Source: Sclerurus mexicanus (lineage: Eukaryota > Chordata > Aves > Passeriformes > Furnariidae). From it: DNA of 64,000 nt. The stretch covers positions 686,589-750,588 of the forward strand of contig VWZF01004785.1 in assembly GCA_013396755.1 (NCBI GenBank). The letters are read 5' to 3'. The notes under the pieces are model-generated. The model did not search any database and had not been told where the DNA came from. It was given only the letters and a program-made list of their open reading frames with translations. Both the position numbers and the translations under genes were made by a program. Shown here piece after piece: positions 39,901 through 52,600 of the stretch (positions are counted from its first letter, which is position 1; each line of letters opens with the position of its first letter).

Positions 39901-42900
39901 GGAGGTAAGGAGGTGTAGAAAATACATGGTAATCTAAAGTTGTCCACTTAGCCTACTTTTTCAACTGTAAGTTAGAAGTTATTCTCTTACCTTGGCTGCT
40001 GCTTCTGAGTAACAACTCACCACTCAGTTTTATGATTAACTGGTATTTTAGAAGCAAAGGAGGTCAATAGTTCAACCTGTCCAGAACTTAATATATGTAC
40101 ACAGTGGAATTGCTTGCTCCTGCTTTACTGAAGTTCAGTGCAAGGGTGTGATTTTTCAGAAAAACGTGAATAACTTTAGATCAGTTGGAGAAAGAGTCCT
40201 TTGTGTTTTCTTTTTTTTTTTTTTCCCAAATGACTTGATTTTAGTAAACTGTTGGTTGTATGATTTGATTTTGATAATAAAATGAGTAAGAGTGGCAGGG
40301 AGGCGGGGGGGAGACACTTCATAGCTTTAGCAGAGCTAGGAATGGAACAATATATATTGATGATATTATTAGTGTTATTATTGTTGTTTGATTGTTCAAA
40401 ATCATTATCCATCACAGATGCCTGCTATTGGTAACAGTCAGCCTCAAGGCACAGCAGCGGAGATACTGGTTCAGTGATGCAGGGCTGGCGTATGATTGCC
40501 TGCAGTTGAAGGCTTGGGAACTTGTCTGCTTTCTGCTGCCTTATTCAAGCACAGAATGTTTGTGTACAGTTTCCACATATATTAATTTTGAAGACAATAT
40601 ACACAGAATACAGGATACTGCTGAATTCTCCGCTAGCAAACAAAAAACAACAAACATGGGGGAAAATTGAAAAACAACAGCAAGCTTAAGGGCTTTTGTT
40701 CATTGTCTTGAGATTTATAACAGAGGGACCCAGACAATGTTGCCATTGAGAAACTGACCTTGCATGGTCCATTTGAAGAACTAAAATGTTGTTGTGGTTA
40801 CATGAAAATTGTTATTTATTTTGAAAATGAGTGTCATGAAAGGGACATTGCAGTATAGAATCTGCATGTGTTGATGTGGGATTCATGCAGTGCTGCTTCA
40901 GTCGGTGCTGTTTGCCTTTTACACTTGCAGAGCGAAGGCAGAGGGTTCAGGGTAGGGACATGAATTTATGAGCTTTGCTGTGTGCTGTACATGAGAATTT
41001 AGAATGTTAGTACGTGAAGCAACAGTCTTGTAAAACTGGGTACAGTCAACATCACAAGAGGGTTCTGGAAAATATCGCACTGAATGGATAAGCTGTGCTC
41101 TTCATTTGCATCCCTTGCAGTAGAGAATCTTCAATTATTTAAATATTTAAAAGCTAATAAAAATACAGATAAGTGTGTAATTTTCAACAACTTTTTTTTA
41201 AAGCGAGCAGAGAGAAATATTTGCCTTCACAGAAAAGTAGTTGTTTTAATGTTTCAAACAGATTTTTTACCTTCTTTGCCTCAAAGTACGTATTGTTTGG
41301 GACTTACCCTATAGCTTCAAGAGAATACATTTTGAGCATTTAACTTACATGTTTTTATTATTCATATTTTTGTTGTTTACAATTTGAACACTTTTTAAGA
41401 ATAAACGAAGAATGATCAACTTTAAATGAATATTATACTTTTTTACATTATTTTACATTTATCATTCCAGAAAGGCCCTCATTACACCAATATTTATAAG
41501 TTGATGTTGTTTTTACAAATGTGTTTGGCACTTGTGACTGTTTCTGGGCTTTTGGCCAGGTAGTAATTGGAAACATTTAAGATCTCGCTATCAGATTCCA
41601 AATGCACCAGAGTCTTGTTCCATTTACGTTTACCAGTTGGCTATGATATGGAGGGGGCAAGGTAGTGATGCATTTAAACAATGGGAAAGGTCTGGACTAA
41701 GGAGCTTCATTATATTCCCTTTGAGGCTGAATACTAGAATTGTTTTTGGGAGAGCATCCTGTAGGAGAGCTGTCTGATTTGGGCTATCATCTGGCACGTG
41801 CAACTGTACTCTGCTCATTGTGCTGCTTGTCACTGATGAGATACCCATACCACATATAGAATCCTAATGATGCTTGCATTCAGAAGAATGGACTGTAGTG
41901 CAGCTGATTTACCTAGCAAAAGACTAGGCAGGCTGCCCAGCCAATTTCTTGTCAGATTGTGTAAATTTAGCATGGTATCCTCTTTTTCAAAAGAGTGCAA
42001 TGCTGATGACTCAGTTGAATTGGCTGTAAGCTGCAAGTTCACACACTGACCTCCTCTAAATTAGTTTTCAACTTTTTTTGTTTACTATATTCAGCTTTAC
42101 TTAGTATCATGTATTTGTTAGTTGCAGCTGCAAGTTTCCTTTGCGCTAACTGGAAATTTTCTTCCTGCAAAATTGTGAGTGCCATGTTATACGATGAGAC
42201 ATGGGTTCCTGAATTCTCTCCTGCCTTATTTTTGGGTTAAACTTTGTTCATGGCTAGTTTTTTATAGTATAGTGTAAATCACACACAGCGGTAAATCACA
42301 CTGATGCTCTTCACTTAGGGTTAGGATAGCAGACCTAGGTAGATAGGCTCCTCTGGCATGGTCACCCACATTTTAAAGCCTCCGTTCTGTGTAGTGACCT
42401 CTTCCTTTGCCTTCCTTCTGAATTCCCTACCAGAGGGCAGAGAGGGATGAGTTACCTACAGCAAGACATGGTTATAGTCATTGGCACTCGACTTGCGGAT
42501 CCGTCAAAGCTTCAGTGCAAAGTCACGAAGCCGAGTGAAGTACCTCGTTTAAAGTTACTGACTCTCTTTGTGGTGAAGGGCATGAGGTCAGGATACCACT
42601 TCACTGTGTAATAGAGGCTGGGGGACAAAAAAGGAGCAGCTTCCAACACCACACAGAGCTCCCTTGTCTCTCAATCAATTTCTCCATCTCCTGTCTCACC
42701 TTGGTTTGTTTGGCATCTTTTCCGAGAGCAGAATATGCCATAGCACTGAGACTGTCATGATTTATCCAAAGTGCATGTAACTAGTCAATAGATCACACTT
42801 CCGAGAGGAGCACTGTCTGTGGCAAGAAAATGTATTGCAGTACATTAATCCACGGTGCCCATTGCAGTTGTAAAAGAATGGATGTGGGCAATAATTCATA

Positions 42901-44024
42901 TTGCAGCACTTGAAAGTGCTGTGGGTGCACCTGGGCCAGATAACTCACAGCCTGATTATAGCTTCTCCAGAGTCTGGGGACTGATATTCACAGAGTTTTG
43001 GTCTGTATTTTCTTCTGAAAAACATGACTTTCCCTTTCAGAAGACTGGAACTCTTTTTTTTGAACTGCAACTTTTATATTTAATTTTGGCTGAAATAAAT
43101 ATTTTTTTTACTGTGATTAATTAGTGTGTTTGATACTTTAATTTAGTTTGCTTTCATAATTAAAATTGCTCAACTTTTCAGGAATGCAATATTAATTTTA
43201 TAGCATTTGAGAATTGGTAAGTACGTAAAGAGAACAAAATTTTATAGGACTGGCTTTTATTGTATTTTCATTTATCACTCTATTAAAAATTAATAACAAA
43301 ATTTTAAGAAGGTTTTGCAAGTTGCTGTGGTCATTGCAGCACTGAAGTGTTTTGGAAGCACACTAATTTTTTCACTGTTACTTTGGCACTCTTGACAAAG
43401 CAGTGTGGATTAGGTAGGGAGGGCTCTGAGTAGCAGGAGTGGTGATGTGCAAGGGTAGAAGAGGAAAGCAGTACCAGCAACGTGTGCTGAGAGGGGGGAT
43501 GTTGATCAGATTTCCCCATTGTATCCAATATTTTTTCTCTCTCCCCCATGTCTCTCTCCAGAGCCATTACAGAGAGATATCATGCTTCCCAAAAGCCCTG
43601 GCTCTTATTGGCATAAATTCTTTAGGCTTTATTCTGCTAGACAATTCTTTTTTTTTCCTTTTAATTCTTGTTTGATTTTTTTTTTTCAACTTTTTTTCAT
43701 TTGAATAGTGAACAGCATAATTCTTTTCACCTAATTTGAACCTAGACTGTATGAGGCAGAGCTGAGTGAATTTCACTCTCTTCATTTTCTTTTTCAGTAA
43801 ACCCTCCTGCTGGTACTGAGAGGGGGAAGGGACCAGCTGATTCTTTTGTATGCAATAATAATGAAAAAGCTTCCATTAAAACAGTGAGTTGAGAAACATA
43901 TTAAGCAGCAGCTGATGTCAAGTCACACCTCAGGTGATCACTGTGTCCAGAAACCTAAAATGACTTGTCAAGACTCTTAACGTTACCTGGTTTTGTTTGC
44001 TGTTTGCAAATAAGAATCTGGAAC
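36927..44024. other. Intronic stretch without gene
   Basis: No exon or recognised repeat. Contains the CpG cluster at 42489 and a small GC pocket at about 39640-39720. Open frames on opposite strands at 41630-42049 and 43331-43785 overlap one another and show no family features. Confidence 0.6.
42489..42547. other. Small CpG cluster in CpG-poor intron
   Basis: Six CpG dinucleotides within 59 nt (starting at 42489, 42496, 42502, 42526, 42532 and 42546), in an intron where most 60-nt windows have none or one. It includes a TTGCGGATCCGTCAAAGC block. No open frame, repeat or known motif explains it. Retained CpGs suggest constraint or absence of germline methylation, but the region is too short for a CpG island. 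Confidence 0.5.
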
Positions 44025-44645
44025 AGTCCTGGAAAGTTCCAGATGACTTGAAAACAGAAATTAAAAGTACTGGCACAAAGGCTCAGGATCACCCAATTAA
44101 TTAAAAGCATGTCATCTTGACTATAATTCTGAACAGAATAATGAACAGCCAATACCAGGGTTGATTAATGAAGAATTAAGGAAGTAATATAATTAGAGAC
44201 AGTCAACAGGTTTATAGAATACTCATCTTGTCAGAATAACTTGATTTTTAAAAATTAAATTACAGATTTGGTTAATAAAGGCGATATTGTTCTTCACTAA
44301 TGCATTTAATTTGATACAAAGCATTCTGATTAAGAAACCAGAATAAAATAAACTCAAATGGAGAAGAACTAGCTTATATATCTAAAACCAGTTTTATAGA
44401 TTAATTGAATAAACATTTCTATTTGAGTCCTATCAGGAACAGTTCCATGTGATCTATAACTATGATAAAGCTGGCAAATTACAGAAGATTGTGAAACTGG
44501 TAGAAGAAAAGCCATTTGAATAAAGAATTGAGTTATTAATTCACAGTGGTTTGAATTGAGTGATGCTAATCTATGTTTCAAGTAGGCCAGCTGCAGTGTA
44601 GTAAAAACAAAGTAGACCATATGTACAGAGTGGGAAAAGAAGCCT
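44025..44645 (+). mobile_element. Ancient CR1/L3-like LINE fragment spanning the reverse-transcriptase core
   Basis: Heavily decayed plus-strand remnant of a non-LTR retrotransposon ORF2. Successive blocks recall CR1-like RT sequence in the right order and spacing: TCCAGATGACTTG (44039-44051), GATTAATGAAGAATTAAGG (44162-44180), GGTTTATAGAATACTCATCT, the CTTGTCAGAATAACTTG block, GGTTAATAAAGGCGATATTG, then 44302-44337, which reads AFNLIQSILIKK and lines up with the family's SKAFDTVPHDILIKK-type segment. After it come GTCCTATCAGGAACAGTTCC (the GVPQGSVL-type segment) and GATAAAGCTGGCAAATTACA, where the catalytic FADD box would sit and is no longer readable (about 44470-44481). Frameshifts and stops are frequent. 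The recognition is from memory of the family, not a search. It is far older than the CR1 copies elsewhere in the window. Confidence 0.8.
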
Positions 44646-46094
44646 AAGAATCACTGACTGTTAGGGCTGTCACTTGGGCACTAGAACTAAAAGATGTCCT
44701 GTAGTCCTTGGCTTGTAAACCAGGGCAAAATTTCCCACTCTGTCCTTAGTATTGGAGAATGTTTTAAAGCTTTTGAGGGTACATATTTGAAATGGCTTGC
44801 CAAATTACTTTCCTTCTTACCCAAATCCTTTATCCTCATCTTTCTATAGATGTTCTATAGAATTAAAGGTATGCTCTTGTGCAAGAGTTTGTTGTCAGGA
44901 GGATTAGGAAACCAAAATAAAACACTTCTGGCAGCAAGTTAAAATCTGTAAACAGAATCTTGTTGTTTATGGTGTGATATGACCAGAATTAATACTGGGT
45001 TTAGAGATGCAGATGTGATTTAGGCAATGATTTCTCATGTGGTGGAAATTTATTTTCCTTGTTTCATATCTCCAACCCAAGTGCAAAAGCCTTCCATTCC
45101 TTTGTATCTAGTATTTTTCATTTCAACTTACCTTTGAAAACTATTTCTTTTTATGCACTTTCTTTTTCAGGTCATTAATTGCTGAAAGCTATTTCGTTAT
45201 TCTTGGAAATGACAACATACTGAATTATCATTTAGATAAAACTTCAGATACTATAATTGGTACCATAAGTATACATTTTGCAGTTTATTGCCTTTATTTT
45301 AGAGGAATTGTGCTCAGCACAAGGGACTGTGGGAAATATGTTTGACAATGTACCTTCTTTTGTCTGCAAAGTGAACTCTAACAGGGTGAAATGTCAGAGC
45401 ATGAGCACCCGCTGGAATATCATGTGCTATATTCACAGTTCACAACTTGCAGCATCTTAGATGATTGCAAATAAATAAACTAGTTGAATTGTACTATGTT
45501 TCCTTAAAGTAATGGCCTTTGAAGATGGAGCAGAACTGCATTTCAAGAAACCTGCTTTCTGTTTCTGGCCTCTGATGTCACCTTTGACAAATCAGTTCAC
45601 TTTGTGCTTCATTGTCATTTGGAAAGCAGTGTTGATTATGCATGTTTTCCCAGAAATTTTTCTCACCTTTATTTACCTCATATGTTTTTGGTTTTTTTTT
45701 ATTCAGAGCAGGCACTTTTATTTTACTGCTTCCAATGACATCTTGGATTTTTCTGTCTGAATACTTTAAACAGATAAATAGGTTACGATGAGGATCTTGT
45801 ACAATGAAGATCATATGTTAGAGATGAAATTTTTATTCATTCAGTGACAGATTTTATTACGGATGTAGTTTTTGGGATTGTGTAGACAGACCCTCCCGTT
45901 GAAAATAAAGAAGTACAACTGCTCTCACCTGTTCTGCATTCAGCTCTCAGTGTGACCAACAATTCTTTGTGTGTCTGTCCATGCAAAGTCTATTTTTGGT
46001 GTTGACTTGACATAGTAAGGGGTGAGTGGGGAGCGTAGAAAGAATGCAACAATCATACTATAGAAATCAGTGGAGATCAATTTATTTCTGAACT

Positions 46095-46126
46095 GGGTTT
46101 TTTTGTGGTTTTTTTTTTTTTTTTTG
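46095..46126 (+). repeat. T-rich tract
   Basis: GGGTTTTTTTGTGG followed by 17 T. It sits 135 nt before a second G/T-rich stretch. Confidence 0.9.
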
Positions 46127-46260
46127 GCTTAGCCCATATGTGTTATCCTGAATAGCCATAATTAGGGATCATGAAAGTTGAGCATGTTCTTTTTTCTGTC
46201 TCCCACTTCACCTCAAGGACTTCTTAGGTTTCTACTACCAAGTTTTCTGTTGCTCAGCTT

Positions 46261-46337
46261 TTGGGGCTTGGTTGTTTCTTTTTTTTTTTTTGTTGCTTTT
46301 TGTTGGGATGGGAGGGGGTTGTTTTTGGGTTTTTTTA
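46261..46337 (+). repeat. G/T-rich low-complexity tract
   Basis: T runs of 12 and 7 with GGGATGGGAGGGGG between them on the plus strand. The overlapping 60-72 codon frames here are compositional artefacts. Confidence 0.88.
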
Positions 46338-49300
46338 AACAATCATGCCTCCCCCTTTCAGGCCAGCTATTCCTTCCCTTCAGCCTTGAAATATAATTTA
46401 AAAGTTAAAAGCATATGTGGATGCTTCTGTCCGTACAAAGAATTAGGGAACTAATAATATGCTGCAGAAATTATTCATGTTGGGTCATATGCTTGTAGGT
46501 TTGTAGTTCATATGGTGATGCATATAGTATAAGAACCTATACAGAAAAGAAACAAGTAAAAAGTTTCATAGATGTGAGTTATCTTTCCAATTACTACTAA
46601 TTGGAAAAAGTAGGTGGTGGGTACATATTTGAAAGGTAAATTGAGATGGTAGACATTTTTCATTGTCACTTTATTGATGGACTTATTCAGAGCATATACC
46701 CATAGTTTATACAATGAGAAAAAATATATACAACAACATTGTGTAGAAATCAATAAACAATGATGGGTATGCCTTACTGTGAATTATTTAGTCCTGAATT
46801 TACTAGTGTCGTGTGCCTTAAATTAAGGCAGTTCACAAACTTAGAGTTTTTTTCTCCTGTGTTAATTTGATCTGGTCCCACAGCGGGGAAAATGTGCTAT
46901 CACTCTTCAATATTGCTTTCACAAATCAACTTACTGTCTCTATGTTTAAGAAAGGATTTGCAAGTTAAAGGTGGGAATTCTGAGTCTGTACAGTGATTTC
47001 TGTGGTGATGCTAGGTGATTTAAAGGTCTCTTGGAAATAGATATGCTTAGGGTTCCAATGGGTGAGGCTTCTGCTGGTCTGTGGCATCCCATGGGGTGAA
47101 GGTTCTGTGGAAGCAGTACTCTTTTAGTGCACTCTGAAAGTTTGTCTTGTGGACAGACTTAAATTAGAAAATGTCAGATGCTTCTGTTAGGCATTTTGTT
47201 GTACTAAAACTAGTCTCTTGGACCCTTACATAGTCTCTCAGTAGACATACATGTCAGTGTGTTTTTTCCACCACTGAAGAGCAGTCATCCTCCACCAGTA
47301 GTTCTGTCTAAGGCTCTTGGGTATGATGGGGAGGCTTGTTTTCCCCTGTTTAGACCACAACACAGGCTAGGAAACAAATGTGAAGCAGTTCTAGTAAAGA
47401 ACAACAGCAAAAAAACGTTGTAGTATTTACGATCTGTTTTTTTCAGCCTTTGGTTGCAAAAAATCTGTCTTTAAATATCCTACTGTTACTCTCACCAACC
47501 TTTCTGTGTTTCTTGCTCCATCTGATGTGGACTTGTGGTGTAAACATAGCACTGACAGCTCATGAAGAAACTATTTTGCTTCTGGTGCTGAAGGTCTCTT
47601 TTTTGGTTCAGGGTTTGCACAGAGCAGTTGCTGGTAAGAGAAAATGGGATATTCAGAGCACTGCAACTTCTGTTATAGAAGTTCCTCTCAGTGAATATGA
47701 TAGCATTTTAAAAATGTGAATGTCATTGTATATGCCTTTTTTTAGTTCTTTGAAATTTTAGTAGTTGAATCAATCTCTTTGAATTTTACCATTTTAGGAG
47801 TAGTGTCATTTATGATGAACAAGAACATAAAGGATGACATGGGTCTGGGCTGCTGCAAAGTAAGATGCCTTGTCACTGGGGTGTCTGAGCATCCTTGCAG
47901 ACAGGCAGCATTCAGAAGCAGAACTCTAACATAGTGACCAGCCTCTAATATTTTAATATCTGCAAGTAAAGTGTGACTTTTCATCCTTGGTAAAGTGAGT
48001 GTCTGGCTCTTTAGCAAGGGACAAAGCATAATGCCATCATTGGAGAGATGTATTGTCAACTTGGACAGGTGATATTTAAGGAGCCTGAAGAGAGAAATGA
48101 CCTGGCAGTGTAACAAGACATATCACAAGTGACTGTCTCAGAAAGAATGAGAACAAGACAGACAATTTCCATTACTATTCAGTGTTAAGGTACCAGCATT
48201 ATCCCCTAAACAACCACATGCTCCAAGCAATAATCATGCACTGTCTTCTTCTGTACTAATATGAAAGTGGAATTCAATCTCTTTGACACATATTGCTTCA
48301 GCTTCTGTCTTGTCAAGTTGTTTCTCTGCTGGAGCTCAGCTGATATATAGTGAATGGGCTTTGTACACTGACTGAAATGGGGAAATAGTTATCCAGATTC
48401 CTTTGATGCTGGCCACAGAGGTGCCTAGAATATGTTAGAAGAGAGAGGCTTTTATTCTGGCAAACTCTAAGTTATTTCCTGTTAGGAAACCAGTGAAACC
48501 ACAAGCAGTTCTTCAAACTGGCTCCACTTTTGTGCTCTCTTTTCCAGTCTGATCCAAGTAGCCCGTTAGCTGTGTACTAATTCCCATAATAGCTTGGAAA
48601 GAGGCAGACACTCTTTTTCCACTGTCTTCCCAGCAGTGTGTGCACATGCTGGGGTTTTATGGCAGGATTTTGTGCTTCTTTTTTCGCAGTAGCAAATAGA
48701 GATGCTCTACATCTTTTGTATCAGTCACATACGGCCTGTCAGTGATTATAACCACCATTATTATGGTATTCTGCATATTGCTGAAATAGATTTTATAGTA
48801 AACTTGCTTTTAATTCTGAACTGATAGATACTACTGTTGCAACTGTTTTCTTTATATAACTGACTTCTCTATATGTAAGGAAAAATTAAGTTATCATCTA
48901 TAAAAATCAGGAAAATAAAAAACATCCTCTGGAACTTGCTGGTTTTTCTTAACCTGCGGTATAGTGAAAAAACCCCTCTAATTCCATATTTGAAAGATTT
49001 GAAAATTTAACACTTGATCTGAGTCAGATACAAGAAAATTTTAAGATCTTGGTATCTTATGTATAACCAAAATAACATTTTTAGTAGCACAATATCTATT
49101 TAGTATGCCTCTGTTTCTGTTCTTCTAATTTTAAAGCAGTCATGTAAGGGGGTTTTTTTTTAGCTGCAATTGCAAGATTAATTTGTTAGAGAGTTAGGGT
49201 AACTGGAATTTTTTTTCAGATTTAACAGAGCAAATTGAGGATACTTTTTCTGTAGTGTGACTGCATGAGAACAGAAAACTGATAAACTACCCTAGCATGT

Positions 49301-49639
49301 GCTGGATCAAATTACGACAAACATAAGTAGCCTTTCAGGATATTCTCTGATGAATGAATGGACCATGTGCTTCGATGTACAAAATGTGTGTAATGGCTCA
49401 TGCAGCAAGACACCAATGCTGCTGCACTTATTTTTTCCTACAGTTGTCAGTAAGGCGTGTTCTTTGATATGCCTTTTCTGATCTAATTGGATTATTTAAA
49501 AGCTGTATACAAAGAGCGCGGGAAAAACATATACATAGTTGTATTTATTGCCTTTTTTAGCCTGTGCTACCTACATTAGTTGACATTGTATTTTTATGTA
49601 TAGATTTTTCCATCTTGCCTTAAGGAAAATAATATTATA

Positions 49640-49651
49640 ATGCATATGCAT
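49640..49651. promoter_or_regulatory. Perfect POU-dimer (MORE-type) palindrome ATGCATATGCAT
   Basis: The 12-base perfect palindrome ATGCATATGCAT matches the published MORE element, a site bound by dimers of POU-domain factors such as Oct1, Oct4 or Brn-class proteins. Seen: exact sequence in an AT-rich intronic setting. Inferred: possible intronic enhancer site. One match in 64 kb of AT-rich DNA may be chance, so functional confidence is low. Confidence 0.35.
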
Positions 49652-52600
49652 AAGGAAATTGAATTGAATGAAGGTTGTTACTTACATCTCAAAGGTGGCA
49701 TTTCTTATCTTGTAAATACTTTATTCTGCTCTTACTGTAATATAACTTTTGTGAATATAAACTGCTATAAACAAGAACAATAGACAAGAATATCTTTCAA
49801 ATTCTTTCACTTGAAAGTTTCTGCTGGCAGTTAGAGAAAAAGAAAATTAATAAAAAATGTGTTTTGACATTTAAAAGAGAATTATTTCCCTTAAAATGCA
49901 TAAAAGATGCAAACACTTAAATTGCTTGAGTTTGCACATTTTAGAGCATTGCTCTGAGCTTTCTTAGTGAAGTTAAAGCATGTGTAGCCAGTTTCTCTGT
50001 AGCAAGCTTCACCTTTGTTTTCATAAGCTAAATTGCATTAGAAGAAGTAGCCTTCCAGCTCTTGAGAAGGCTACAGAATTTTGTTTGTCATCTACATCTC
50101 TTTCCCCATCTATTTAGATCTTGGGTATAAAGCCAGACATGACCAAGTTTGTTTCCCTGTGGCTTCTTATTTTTGGACTTGCACAGTCAGTGTCCACCTC
50201 ATTGATCCCTACATTTTGCTGTTTTTGTGGTGTTCATGGAGCATCTCTAAGTCAATTTCTTTGTAGCCTTCTGTAACCTCTGGGTTTATATTTGGTGCTG
50301 CTGTGTATGTGCCAAGAGTTAACAGACTGTATCCTCTGTAGCTGCTGGCCCTCAGGCCTTTTGCTTTTTCTGAAGGATCCTTCAGCTTTCTTGACAGTTA
50401 TACATGGACAGAGAAAATCCCAGAAGTGGTGAAGCCAGCATTTGCTTACCAAAGGCCCTCCTTCCCATCCTCTACTACATCAGTATCAGCTGAAGTCTTT
50501 AGACAAGAAGATAGCATTTCCTAATTTAAAATAAAAAGTAGGGGAGAGCAATAGAAGACTTGAAATACACTCTACTATCTTAAATTTTCTTAGGAATGAA
50601 CTAGTTGATAGACTTAACCATCACAATAGGTAATACTACTACTACTAATGCTCTCCCTTCCCAGCTACCTCTAGGATATGAAGTTTAGCTCATGTTGTGT
50701 GGAAGGGAATGGACTCTGTTTCTTCTTCCATGAGGCCACTAACATGCAGGGACAGTTCCTGGCTTCCCATACAGCTTCCTATGGGCTTAAGGGACCAGAG
50801 AAGATGAAGGTTATGAGACACACATTTAGCAGTTAAAATCTCATATACTGTAAAGCTGGGGAAGACATCAAGGCACTGCAGGATGTGAGAACCAACCTGT
50901 CCCTTGCAAATCCTTGCTGTACTTATGCTGTTGAAAGTCTGGCATGCACTGCAGTAATTGAGTTGCAAGGGTAGGCAAGGGGCAGCTCATCCTTGAAGGC
51001 TGGCATCAGGGAACAGCATGGGGCAATGAAAGGTAATATGTTTATGCATCTACCTTTTGTAAGAAAATTATTCAAAGCATAGATGGAAGAACCAACATCA
51101 ACAGTTCCTGAAGAAGTCATGGTGAAATGCATGCTTCAAAATCAGTCTTTCTTGCTTAGCTGCTATAAAAAGGGAAAAAAATACCAGACTAATATTCCTA
51201 GTTCTGTTCAAGGACAGTAAAAGATCCAGCGTTGTTTGAACTGCAGTGTTGAATTGAAATCTTGTGGTCCCTGATTGCTTCCAGCAATTGCTTATGGATG
51301 TCCATCACCATTCGTAGGTGTTGCTGGCAGTATTTTCTGCAAAAGTATTTGAAAGAAATAGAGAAACCTTTGTTTTGAAATTTAAAGCTGTGTATGTGCA
51401 CCCAAATGAATAGATGTGGTGAAATATATAACAATTGCAAGAAAAATATTCTCATAACTTTGTAAAAAAAATAAAATTGTTTCAGTTTACTGAAACATTT
51501 TTCTGTAAATTATTGTATTATCTGTAATAACAAATCAGATGGTTAGAACTATTTTCTCTCCCCCAGTGTATTACAATAGACATGAAGGGGAAAAAATCCA
51601 TACCTGTTCTATTTTCTGAATTTGAAAAAATAGACAAAACTGTATGTTCCTGTCAGGTATCATTTGCAAAGAAGCAGCCACTTATTTTCAGTACATTTTT
51701 CCAAATTGTTTTCTCTGCATCATAGTCATGTCTTGGTCTCAATCAATCTTTTGAGAGGGGTACATAAATTATACCAGCCAACTGAGTGTCTGCAGCAATC
51801 AGAATTCACCTTAATATTTAGAAACCCCTGCATTGTAAGGACAGCTTATGGTGAGAGAGAGAACTATGTAATCTTAACAGTTGTGTCGAGGAATTACATT
51901 AGGAGTAAATAGAAAATTTTTAAAAAAGCAATATAATTTATAAATAAATGCAGTTTGGAAGTTAGAAAAAATTATATAAGCAGTCAAGAAGAAGAATTAA
52001 AGATTTGTTTTTCCAGTTAAAGGTGGTGAGGGAAAGAACCTATTATCTTTTGGAGTTTTTTCCTAAAGATATTCGTAAAGTTAGAAAGGATTTTGGAGGA
52101 AACATGGAAGAATTGCTAGAGATAGAAATTATACTTGTGGCATGAGTTTGAATATAGTCACTAATATCAAAGACGTTGGATTTCCTTCTGTGATCGTTGT
52201 GGTGGAGTAATTCTGTCTGTCAGGATTGCTGCTGATCTTTGCTGGGGCCAAGAGTGACTGTGCTTTTTATTCCCTTCAGCTCCTCTGGCGCATAATTTGC
52301 CTCTTAGGTGTTCTGCTTTTAATTTTTCTCAGAACTACTGGTCACTCATTTTGTGTTTTCATCTGACATCATTGGGACTGGAGTAGTCTTTGGATCTATG
52401 GTCAGAAGGTCAAGCTGTAATTAAGGGTACTCTCAAGTATTCCACGAATAGTAGATCTGGTAGCTCCTGAATGCTTACTGAAAGGCACCTGCTTCAGCCC
52501 GGAGAGTAAATGGGTTGAGGCAGGATAGCAGAGTTTGTCAGTTGTTGCTATTGCAAGTAATTTCACTTTTTCAAGTACATGTTTAATGATGTTTCCCTTG

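Noticed and set aside
41630..42049. Overlapping 60-72 codon frames on both strands
   Set aside because: Common-length chance frames with no domain, start context or splice signals.
47742..48116. 124-codon minus-strand frame with a FLFIINDTTPK segment recalling LINE reverse transcriptase
   Set aside because: Only this short segment resembles the family; the flanking blocks expected in CR1-like RT are absent, so I treat it as chance.
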